Source: Thermocaproicibacter sp002410755
GTDB taxonomy: Bacteria; Bacillota; Clostridia; Oscillospirales; Acutalibacteraceae
DNA: 26,354 bases
NCBI GenBank assembly: GCA_036839715.1
Contig: DAITDU010000025.1
Span: 1-26,354, forward strand
Direction: 5' to 3'
Position numbers and translations under genes: made by a program. The notes beneath the pieces were generated by a model. It saw only the letters and a list, made by a program, of their open reading frames with translations. It did no database searches and had not been told where the DNA came from. Every line of letters starts with the position of its first letter. Position 1 is the stretch's first letter. Below, piece by piece: positions 13,825 through 20,595 of the stretch.

Positions 13825-15852
13825 TTATTTCAGAAGCCGCACAACGCCATAGCCTGCAAATGTACCGGCCGGTACAGAAAGCCTGACGCCGGTGCCGTCA
13901 AAAGAACAGGAAAGTTCTGTTTCGGAGTTGTTCTCCGGCGTTACCAGTACGGCCCGCTGCGGCTGGAAGGGACAGTCTGCACGGATTTTTATTTCACCGA
14001 TTGGCTTTGCCCCGGCGCAGAACTGTGGAATCGGGTCCAGATGTGTAACAGCCTTTCCGCCGTCCGCGATTGTTCCGCTGACATTGACAAGATGAATTGC
14101 CTCGCCTTCTTCATTCTCAAATACTGAGCAGAGCAGGTCAGCTTCACTTTTTAGGTCGAAAACCCGTTTGCCAAGCATCCTGCGCAGGGCCTTTCCGCCG
14201 GTGCTGCGCAAGGTTTCTACCAGATTTTCCGGCGCAACAGCAGGCCCGCTGTCCGCATCTTGAAAGACTTCACTCATATGGCTATCAATACAGTCATTTT
14301 CTGTAAGGCGGACAATCCTGCCTTTCCCAAATACCTTTCCCCCCGGAGTTTCCGGAAGGATACCGGCAGTTCGGGATGATCCGTCCGTCCCATCGTCCTT
14401 CAGACGGGCAAAGCTCCCGATTACGAGAAGCGTTCCGCCATTTTTAATATATTGGAAGAGGGAATTCAGCGTATCGTCACTTAGCATTTCACAGGAAACT
14501 GCAGCGATTGCACGGAATCCTTCCATTGTCTTTTCTTCGTCCCACTCAAAGACCATATCGCAGGCAAGGCCGCTCAGGTATGCAGCCTGCATCCAGGAAA
14601 TCATGCGGTCTGCACTTTTGTGCCCTCCGGCGGTATAGTCCCGCGTTGAAGCAGAAAGCAGGAATGCAAGGTCGGCTTTTTTCTTCGGGGCGGTAAATGC
14701 TTTGAGATATTTCTTTTCAAAGCGGCGCAGTCCCGTCTCGTCCAGTTTTTCGTTCTGGAAGACCGGTCTGCTCTTCGTGTATAGCTGTCCCCAAGCCTTC
14801 GCAAGCGCGAAGGAAAAATTGACTGCGCTCTGAGTGCAGGGATAAAACATTGACATGGATGGCACACCGCGTCCCCGCGCCATTGCAAAGCGGTGGATTG
14901 CCTCCATTGCAAACATGGGATAGGATTGCTTAATGATATTAAAGCTACAGTTTTCCTGAAAAATATAGTCCCACAGGTCAGCACACCGCTCAAACGGATA
15001 AGCAGTGATATTGCCCTCCAGAATGGAGGAAATATAATTCGGCCGGATGAAGTGATAACCGAGAGACCTAAAATGCGCTGTAACGTCTCGCTGAAAACGT
15101 GTGGTTGACTCTACCTTGAACTTTTTCCATGCGACAAAAACAGGGTTGCCATAGTTATCATAAAATTCGTCCCAGTGTGCACTGTCAGGCAGATCATATC
15201 CAGTTTCCTTTTTAAAAAGGCGGCGGCAGTGTTTACAGGTACAGGCATTCCATCGGCCTTTCTCATCATCCCCGAAGTACTGCACGTCGTCGGTCATCAG
15301 GCCATCAATGCCACGCCGGTAGACATCCTCAAGATACCGGAAATAAATTTCGCGGTAATAAGGGTTGTTAAAGCACATCCCATAGCCGCTGTAGCAGGTG
15401 CGCCCCGGTTTGCCGGTTGCACCGGAGACCTGATAGAAATCGCTCATCCTGTATTTCCCGAATTGGCTGTCTCCGGATGCACCTTCGAGGAATCCACGGA
15501 AATGTGCGGGGTTTGATCGGTTTTCCCGGAAATACTCTGCCATTTTCCCTTTTTCGCCATCCGTCAGCGGGTGCCAGACAAGGTGGCAGCTATGATGCTC
15601 AACATACAGCATTCCGAATTTATGGCACGCCTTTGCGTACCGTTCAATACATTCGTTAATTTCTTTCCAGTTTTCATGGAAACTCATCCGAAAATGAGTG
15701 CAGGAAAAGCCAATCAGAATATTGATTCCCTGATCGGCATAGCTTTTCACCTGACGGTCCACGTCCTCTTGGGAAAAATCGAAAATTTCCTTTTCACTGA
15801 ACCAGATCCATCCAAACCTTGCCTGCCACGGATCAAATGATTTCTGCATCAT
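13825..15852 (-). CDS. Putative cytoplasmic glycoside hydrolase, GH42-like architecture
   Basis: A 675-residue protein without signal peptide. Residues 1 to about 385 look like a glycosidase TIM barrel (FGWIWFSEKEIFDF, YVEHHSCHLVWHP, GIDGLMTDDVQYFGDD, then CTCKHCRRLFKKETGYDLP). The last motif is the Cys-rich loop seen where GH42-type enzymes bind a metal before the acceptor helix. Residues about 390-480 resemble the flavodoxin-like GH42 trimerisation domain (ADLAFLLSAS, MLSDDTLNSLFQYIKNGGTLLVIGSF). The last 100 residues form a small beta domain ending AGYGVVRLLK. I cannot assign catalytic acids or a CAZy family. GGAGG lies 7 nt before ATG 15852. It is head of the operon with the deacetylase and close to the divergent importer, so it probably degrades an imported oligosaccharide inside the cell (inference). 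Confidence 0.7.
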   Translation of the reverse strand: MMQKSFDPWQARFGWIWFSEKEIFDFSQEDVDRQVKSYADQGINILIGFSCTHFRMSFHENWKEINECIERYAKACHKFGMLYVEHHSCHLVWHPLTDGEKGKMAEYFRENRSNPAHFRGFLEGASGDSQFGKYRMSDFYQVSGATGKPGRTCYSGYGMCFNNPYYREIYFRYLEDVYRRGIDGLMTDDVQYFGDDEKGRWNACTCKHCRRLFKKETGYDLPDSAHWDEFYDNYGNPVFVAWKKFKVESTTRFQRDVTAHFRSLGYHFIRPNYISSILEGNITAYPFERCADLWDYIFQENCSFNIIKQSYPMFAMEAIHRFAMARGRGVPSMSMFYPCTQSAVNFSFALAKAWGQLYTKSRPVFQNEKLDETGLRRFEKKYLKAFTAPKKKADLAFLLSASTRDYTAGGHKSADRMISWMQAAYLSGLACDMVFEWDEEKTMEGFRAIAAVSCEMLSDDTLNSLFQYIKNGGTLLVIGSFARLKDDGTDGSSRTAGILPETPGGKVFGKGRIVRLTENDCIDSHMSEVFQDADSGPAVAPENLVETLRSTGGKALRRMLGKRVFDLKSEADLLCSVFENEEGEAIHLVNVSGTIADGGKAVTHLDPIPQFCAGAKPIGEIKIRADCPFQPQRAVLVTPENNSETELSCSFDGTGVRLSVPAGTFAGYGVVRLLK

Positions 15853-15930
15853 TCAGTATCCTCCGCTCATCAGTTTTTAACCTATGCCTTATCGTATCAC
15901 AATTCTGGTCCGGCGGCATAAAAATCTGTG

Positions 15931-16119
15931 CTATTTTTGCAGTTTTTTCTGTTCGTCCTGCCCATTATTTAAAGTTCCCAGCCCAAGGCGAATCAGTTCG
16001 GCGGTCGCTTCCGACCGTGTCTGAAACCGATGGTCAAACCGGAAATCTTCAATTTTTTTAAACAACTCATTATCTACTGATACAGTGTAGCGCGCTTTAT
16101 TTGTTGCTATGAAAACCAC
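15931..16119 (-). CDS. Small ribbon-helix-helix (CopG/Arc-like) DNA-binding protein, start uncertain
   Basis: A protein of about 60 residues with the core NKARYTVSVDNELFKKIEDFRFDHRFQTRSEATAELIRLGL. That is a beta-strand (RYTVSV) followed by two helices, the ribbon-helix-helix fold that binds DNA as a dimer. The natural start appears to be at 16110, where the codon is ATA: AGAGGTGG lies 6 nt before it and the protein would begin with xATNKARY. The nearest in-frame conventional start is GTG 16119, which overlaps that ribosome site; ATGs at 16134 and 16149 add unrelated residues. It faces away from a second ribbon-helix-helix gene at 16335 and lies 78 bp past the start of the glycosidase gene, so it could control either operon. 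Fold is fairly sure; target is inferred. Confidence 0.75.
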   Translation of the reverse strand: MVFIATNKARYTVSVDNELFKKIEDFRFDHRFQTRSEATAELIRLGLGTLNNGQDEQKKLQK

Positions 16120-16204
16120 CTCTATTATAAGCATACACCAGTGAATCATTGATGTAAAGATGAAATGATGATGCTATTTGCCATAAAATCTATCGTATAA
16201 AGTC

Positions 16205-16221
16205 ATTATAATATATATAAT
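16205..16221. promoter_or_regulatory. AT-rich inverted repeat upstream of the importer promoter
   Basis: ATTATA-ATATA-TATAAT ends 14 bp before the -35 at 16236. It could be an operator for one of the ribbon-helix-helix proteins or an upstream promoter element. AT-rich repeats also arise by chance. Confidence 0.3.
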
Positions 16222-16235
16222 ATCCAAATTTCCTA

Positions 16236-16264
16236 TTGACACGAATTTGTAAATAATGTATTAT
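16236..16264 (+). promoter_or_regulatory. Sigma-A promoter of the ribbon-helix-helix/importer operon
   Basis: TTGACA (16236-16241), 17-bp spacer, TATTAT (16259-16264). It is the only clear promoter before the small regulator at 16335 and the importer genes that follow. Confidence 0.8.
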
Positions 16265-16334
16265 ATTAGCGTTATAGGTGCAGTGAACCAATCTTAAGAA
16301 GAGCTTTAAAGGAGAGATCAAAGGAGAGAACGCC

Positions 16335-16502
16335 ATGTCTGTGAAATGGAAACGCTACACTATTTCAGTTACAAATCAAATAGAGACAGACTTAGATGCC
16401 GCAAAGAAAGAGTATTTTTACAACAACACAAAATCTGAAATGCTACGGCAACTGATTGTTCTGGGCTTAGATACCCTCATGGCGGACAAAAAAGAAAACT
16501 GA
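16335..16502 (+). CDS. Small ribbon-helix-helix-like protein heading the importer operon
   Basis: A 55-residue protein beginning MSVKWKRYTISVTNQIETDL and ending ADKKEN. KRYTISV is a short beta-strand. Two helices follow, the second containing TKSEMLRQLIVLGLDTLM, whose S-E-x-x-R-x-x-I-x-x-G-L pattern is typical of ribbon-helix-helix proteins. The ATG has AAGGAG 8 nt upstream, with a second copy of AAAGGAGAGA just before. It is preceded by the strong promoter at 16236-16264 and followed after 120 bp, without a terminator, by the permease gene. It is therefore likely co-transcribed with, and may regulate, the importer. It shares the fold but little direct sequence with the neighbour at 15931. 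Confidence 0.75.
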   Translation: MSVKWKRYTISVTNQIETDLDAAKKEYFYNNTKSEMLRQLIVLGLDTLMADKKEN

Positions 16503-16622
16503 CTGGCTGTAGATCACTGCATAAGGGCAGTAGCCTGTCCTGTCTTTAACAGTTTTAACATTTTGAGCTTAAATTCTATCGCAGACCAAAGGGAAAATGA
16601 TTAAGGATGGTGAATAAGGGAC

Positions 16623-17573
16623 ATGGGAAAAGGGAAAGCCCAGAGTAAAGCTCCCCAACGAACGTTGGGGCAGCGGATTGTGCGGGATAAATGGCTGCTG
16701 CTGATTTTTTTGCCAGCCATTTTGAATGTTTTGATTTTTAAGTACGGCCCAATGTTTGGCCTCGTAATTGCATTTAAAGATTATCGCCCGCTTGTAGGCT
16801 TTGCGAAAAGTCCGTGGGTTGGCTGGGCAAATTTTCAGCGCATGTTTGATATCCCCGAGTTCGGAAAAATTCTCTGGAACAGTATTACACTGAATATCGA
16901 AAGCCTTGTTTTTACATTTCCGGTTCCTATTATTTTTGCAATTCTGCTCAATGAAATGCGCGGCCGTAAATTCAAGCGCGTCACACAGACAATCGTCTAT
17001 CTCCCGCACTTTATTGCAGTTGTTATTGTTGCCGGTATGGTAAAAGAATTTCTTTCACCGTCGAGTGGTTTCATAGCCCATATGATTGCCCGTATTGGCA
17101 GAATGTCAACCGTGCCAATGCTTTTGACAAATCCAAGCGCTTCTCATGCCATTATTATTCTGACCAGTCTGTGGCAGAACTTTGGGTGGGGAACTATTAT
17201 TTATCTTGCTTCTCTTTCCAGCGTTGACCCGCAGCTTTATGAAGCCGCAACGATTGACGGTGCCAGCCGTTTCCAGCGGGTTATTCATATTACACTCCCC
17301 GCATTGGCGCCGGTTATTTCCATTGAATTAATTATGGCGGTTGGCGGCCTAATGAGCACAAGCTTCGATTTGCCCTTCCTTCTTCAGAATGGTGAAAATA
17401 TGGATACCATGGAAGTTCTCTCTACTTATGTTTATAAACAGGGCATTGCAAGCTATGCACCAGACTATGGCTATACAACAGCAGTTGGTTTGTTTGATTC
17501 TGTAATCAACTTTATTCTGCTGATTTTTGCGAATTCTGCCTCCCGCAAAATTTCTGAAACCAGTTTCTTCTAA
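16623..17573 (+). CDS. Carbohydrate ABC importer permease, LplB-like
   Basis: A 316-residue inner-membrane permease of the CUT1/LplB type. The cytoplasmic N-terminus is basic, followed by six hydrophobic segments. The binding-protein-dependent permease EAA loop EAATIDGASRFQRVIHITLP is at about 206-225 and contacts the ATPase. The opening RDKWLLLIFLPAILNVLIFKYGPMFGLVIAFKDYRP is characteristic of LplB homologues. ATG 16623 is close to AAGGGA, a weak ribosome site with short spacing. The second permease follows after 22 bp. There is no ATPase gene in this operon, so a shared MsmX-type ATPase elsewhere is expected, as is usual for this class. Substrate is unknown; nearby glycosidase and deacetylase genes suggest an oligosaccharide. 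Confidence 0.92.
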   Translation: MGKGKAQSKAPQRTLGQRIVRDKWLLLIFLPAILNVLIFKYGPMFGLVIAFKDYRPLVGFAKSPWVGWANFQRMFDIPEFGKILWNSITLNIESLVFTFPVPIIFAILLNEMRGRKFKRVTQTIVYLPHFIAVVIVAGMVKEFLSPSSGFIAHMIARIGRMSTVPMLLTNPSASHAIIILTSLWQNFGWGTIIYLASLSSVDPQLYEAATIDGASRFQRVIHITLPALAPVISIELIMAVGGLMSTSFDLPFLLQNGENMDTMEVLSTYVYKQGIASYAPDYGYTTAVGLFDSVINFILLIFANSASRKISETSFF

Positions 17574-17595
17574 CATAAAAGGAGGTATTTATAAG

Positions 17596-18525
17596 ATGGT
17601 TTCCCAGACTGCGGCTGCCACTGCAAAGCCGCCAAAAGTAAAGAAATTACATAAAATGAATCATATTTCCATCGGCGATATTATTATTTGGATTATTATG
17701 ATTTTTTGTATCGTAATCGTGCTGTATCCTATCCTAAGTATTGTATCTGGCTCTTTTAGCAACAGCGAGCTGGTGTTGCGCGGGCAGGTTGGGATTCTTC
17801 CAAAAGGCTTCACAACACGGAATTATATCGCTCTTTTTTCCAATAAAAAGCTGTGGCCCGCTTATGCGTATACACTGTTGTACACCGTTGTTGGCACGGC
17901 GTTTTCCCTTTTCCTGAATTTTTGCTGTGCCTACCCGCTTTCCAAACGCACTTTTGTCGGAAGGCGTGTCTGGAATTTTCTTTTGATGTTTACCATGCTG
18001 TTCAGCGGCGGTTTGATTCCTTCTTTCCTGCTTAACACACAAGTCCTTCCCTGGATGGATACAATCTGGCCGTTCACTCTTTCCGGATGTGTTGGTGCAT
18101 GGACAGTTATTATGATCCGCACTTATTTTGAAAGCATCCCAAGCAGTTTGGAGGAATCCGCTAAAATCGACGGTGCCAATGATGTTATAATCCTTTTTAA
18201 GATTTATCTCCCGCTTTCTATGCCAATTCTTGCAACATTCGGGCTGTTTGCTGCCGTTGGGCAGTGGAACAACTATTTTGGCCCGATGCTTTATATGCAC
18301 GATCCAAGCAAATGGCCGGTTGCGCTCTTGCTTCGCCAGTGGCTGTTCGTCGACGAAGGCACAGGGGCATCTGGCGTCGGTGGTTCAGAGCAGGCATATG
18401 CTATTCCACAGGTGGCACGCAATTATACCGCTATTGTTGTTACCATGCTTCCTATCATCTGTGTCTATCCGTTTATTCAAAAGTATTTTGTCAAAGGCAT
18501 GATGGTCGGAGCAATCAAGGGCTGA
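17596..18525 (+). CDS. Carbohydrate ABC importer permease, YtcP-like
   Basis: A 309-residue CUT1 permease, partner of the LplB-like protein. It has six transmembrane segments after a basic N-terminus. SGSFSNSELVLRGQVGILPKG near the first periplasmic loop is typical of the YtcP group. The EAA loop is EESAKIDGANDVIILFKIYLP at about 186-206. ATG 17596 is chosen because GGAGG lies 10 nt upstream; the open frame runs back into the previous gene but lacks a site there. The protein ends KGMMVGAIKG, the usual tail of this family. The solute-binding lipoprotein follows after 64 bp that hold a hairpin. Confidence 0.92.
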   Translation: MVSQTAAATAKPPKVKKLHKMNHISIGDIIIWIIMIFCIVIVLYPILSIVSGSFSNSELVLRGQVGILPKGFTTRNYIALFSNKKLWPAYAYTLLYTVVGTAFSLFLNFCCAYPLSKRTFVGRRVWNFLLMFTMLFSGGLIPSFLLNTQVLPWMDTIWPFTLSGCVGAWTVIMIRTYFESIPSSLEESAKIDGANDVIILFKIYLPLSMPILATFGLFAAVGQWNNYFGPMLYMHDPSKWPVALLLRQWLFVDEGTGASGVGGSEQAYAIPQVARNYTAIVVTMLPIICVYPFIQKYFVKGMMVGAIKG

Positions 18526-18551
18526 CAGATCCGCCATTTTCGCGGCGTCTG
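18526..18551 (+). other. Intercistronic hairpin between permease and solute-binding protein genes
   Basis: CAGAT-CCGC pairs with GCGG-C-GTCTG (nine pairs including a terminal G-T, one bulged C, 7-nt loop) directly after the permease stop. There is no T-run, so it is not a terminator. Such stems can protect upstream mRNA or set the subunit ratio; that role is inferred. Confidence 0.45.
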
Positions 18552-18589
18552 AATATATTCCTGCAAAATGAATAAAGGGGGATGTTATT

Positions 18590-20245
18590 TTGAGAAATTT
18601 TCATTGGAAAAGGCTTTCCTGCTGCATGCTGGCGGCACTGATGGTTGCTTCCGCAGCCGGCTGCGCGCCTAAGGTAGAAAACAGCAGCGGCACCGGCTCA
18701 AACTCAACAGAAGGGAAATCAACTCTTACCAAGTACAAAAAGCCGATTACCCTTACCTGGATGAGTCCTACGAGTGAAGATTATCCGCTGGGCTCAGATC
18801 CGCTGAAAAAGACGATGGATAAAATTGCTGAGGCAACCAATGTCACCGTTCAGTGGAAAATGATTCCTTCTTCCGATGCAAATGCCATGTATACTACCAT
18901 GCTGCTGTCCGGCCGCAAACAGTGGCCGAACCTTGTAACAAAAGATTTGGGAACTATTAACGACGACGGTGTCCGTGGTGCTTATGCCGATTTGACAACT
19001 GACCTGAAAAGCAAAATGCCAAATGTCTACAAGAAACTAAACGCATATAACCGTTGGTCCGACCTTGTAAACCTCAACAGCAAACAGATCTTCGGTGTGC
19101 CGCGTGTCGGCCAGCAGGTCTGCGCAAAGTCCTGGATGATCCGGAAAGACTGGCTTGACGCCTGTGGGCTTTCTGAGCCAAAGACAGTTGAAGAATTTGC
19201 TAACTGCCTGAAAGCTTTCAAAGAGAAAAACCCGGGCGGCGCACCGGCTGATAAGAATTACCCATTTGTCTGCCGTAATAACCCACAAGAGTGGATGTCT
19301 ACGGTGTTTGGCAGCTGGGGCATGAATTCTATTTACTACACGGAAGAAAAAGACGGCACTTTAAAACTCGACCTCAACATGGATGAATTCCGTGAATGCA
19401 TGACATATTGGCACAACCTCTACAAAGATGGTCTCATTGATCCGGAAGTCCTTGTTGGTGATGCCAGCCACTGGATGACCTGCATGAATAACAGTTATTC
19501 TGGTGCGACAATTGACTATACAGTCCGTACCAATCAGTTTACCAATGCAATCCGCAGCCCATCCGCAGATGCAGTGAAAGCTGGCATCAAGGCACAGCCG
19601 AAAGCACAACTGATCGGCCTTGCGCCTCTTACTTCCGGCAGCCGTACAACTGCAACGATTGCAGGAAATGATCCTATCAATACCAGCCTTTCTGTCGGTA
19701 TTATGAGCAACTGCACGGCTGAACAGAAAGAAGCTGCCGAATGCCTTATCAACTACATTTATTCCGATGAAGGAAGCAAACTTCTTTCTTGGGGCATTGA
19801 TGGTGTTTCCTATGATGGCCTGAACTCGGACGGTTCGCCAAAATGGAAAGACAAACTGATTAACAATTACTCCATTAAAGCTTCCAATCAGTATGGCATT
19901 CAGCCATCAATCGCACGCCCTGTAACCAAAGACGAAGTCCTGATGCTTTTCCCGAGCCTTGCTAAGGAAGCAATGGCTAAAAATGATGGCCATTACGAAA
20001 CACGCCACAGCACAATGTATCTTTCAGATGCCGAGTGGAAAGAACACGGCGATGCCTTTACCATTCTTTCAAAGTTCTATATTGAAGCCTGCAGTCAGTT
20101 CCTGAGCGGAAAACGTACACTGGACGACGCTGGCTGGGCTAAATTCCAGAATGACATCAAGGGCCTGAAGGCCGGCAAATATATGGAGCTTACTCAGAAG
20201 GGTACTGATCAGGCGAAGAAGTTGTTTAGTGGCTTTACACTCTAA
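18590..20245 (+). CDS. Extracellular solute-binding lipoprotein (LipO-like, carbohydrate importer)
   Basis: A 551-residue lipid-anchored binding protein that delivers its ligand to the two permeases. The type II signal peptide ends SAAGC (lipidated Cys25), followed by a Ser/Gly/Thr linker. The mature part has the family-1 binding-protein layout: ITLTWMSPTSEDYP, TNVTVQWKMIPSSDANAMYTTML, YNRWSDLVNLNSKQIFGVP, then MIRKDWLDACGLSEPKTVEEF. It ends in helices near LSGKRTLDDAGWAKFQNDIKG, all characteristic of LipO-type proteins of about 550 residues. The start is TTG 18590, with AAAGGGGG 9 nt upstream; an ATG at 18582 is out of frame and stops at once. It is the last gene of the operon. Ligand unknown, probably an oligosaccharide. 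Confidence 0.92.
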   Translation: MRNFHWKRLSCCMLAALMVASAAGCAPKVENSSGTGSNSTEGKSTLTKYKKPITLTWMSPTSEDYPLGSDPLKKTMDKIAEATNVTVQWKMIPSSDANAMYTTMLLSGRKQWPNLVTKDLGTINDDGVRGAYADLTTDLKSKMPNVYKKLNAYNRWSDLVNLNSKQIFGVPRVGQQVCAKSWMIRKDWLDACGLSEPKTVEEFANCLKAFKEKNPGGAPADKNYPFVCRNNPQEWMSTVFGSWGMNSIYYTEEKDGTLKLDLNMDEFRECMTYWHNLYKDGLIDPEVLVGDASHWMTCMNNSYSGATIDYTVRTNQFTNAIRSPSADAVKAGIKAQPKAQLIGLAPLTSGSRTTATIAGNDPINTSLSVGIMSNCTAEQKEAAECLINYIYSDEGSKLLSWGIDGVSYDGLNSDGSPKWKDKLINNYSIKASNQYGIQPSIARPVTKDEVLMLFPSLAKEAMAKNDGHYETRHSTMYLSDAEWKEHGDAFTILSKFYIEACSQFLSGKRTLDDAGWAKFQNDIKGLKAGKYMELTQKGTDQAKKLFSGFTL

Positions 20246-20301
20246 GGAAAATCCTGTTTCGTTTATCATCTGCTTTTAAGACACCGTAAGCCTGTTTCCC
20301 T

Positions 20302-20330
20302 TTGTCGCTAAAAATATTTTATATTATAAT
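20302..20330 (+). promoter_or_regulatory. Candidate promoter in the gene-free stretch
   Basis: TTGTCG (20302-20307), 17-bp spacer, perfect TATAAT (20325-20330). An inverted repeat, GCCTGTTTCCC (20290-20300) with GGGAACAGGC (20358-20367), brackets it. Transcription would start near 20337 and read into the structured stretch that ends at the terminator at 20529-20585. Confidence 0.5.
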
Positions 20331-20336
20331 CGGTAC

Positions 20337-20585
20337 ATAAAATACAATAGAAACAATGGGAACAGGCAGGAGGTGCTGGTCTTAGCAATGAAAAACGGCA
20401 AACCGCCCTGACTTGCTCTGTTCGCCGCTGGACGTCTTCTTTTGACAGGTACTGCCGCAGAAAGAGAAGCAAGCGGGACTGTTCTGCCAGCTTAAGCTTG
20501 GTAGTAATTTTTAGAAAATTGCATAAGCAGGGCTCACGCAGAAGAACCGGAGAATTTCCGGCCTCCGCGTGGGCCCTTTGTTTTT
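20337..20585 (+). ncRNA. Candidate structured non-coding RNA of about 250 nt, unidentified
   Basis: This covers the 350-bp gene-free stretch between convergent operons (20246-20595). It has its own promoter, a strong terminator and internal pairing: TACTGCC (20450-20456) with GGTAGTA (20500-20506, one wobble), directly nested with GCAGAA (20457-20462) and TTCTGC (20482-20487). An AGGAGG (20368-20373) lies 14 nt before a 7-codon frame MKNGKPP (20388-20411), which could be a leader peptide or chance. I compared it by eye with SRP RNA, 6S RNA and tmRNA hallmarks and could not match it. It could also be a long 3' UTR of the importer operon, as no clear terminator directly follows 20245. Confidence 0.35.
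20529..20585 (+). terminator. Strong rho-independent terminator
   Basis: AGGGCTCACGC (20529-20539) pairs with GCGTGGGCCCT (20567-20577) with one wobble. An inner CCGGA (20547-20551) pairs with TCCGG (20557-20561). TTTGTTTTT follows on the plus strand (20577-20585). It ends the candidate RNA and/or the importer operon. Confidence 0.85.
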
Positions 20586-20595
20586 ATGATGCAGT

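Noticed and set aside
20437..20447. TTGACA inside the gene-free stretch as a further promoter
   Set aside because: No -10-like hexamer lies 16-18 bp downstream.
20370..20490. Resemblance to SRP RNA (GGTGCTGGTC, AGCAATG, a GACAGGT-like segment)
   Set aside because: The near-invariant core with the GGAA tetraloop and the GTCAGGTCCGGAAGGAAGCAGC-type arrangement is not present, so the resemblance is probably chance.
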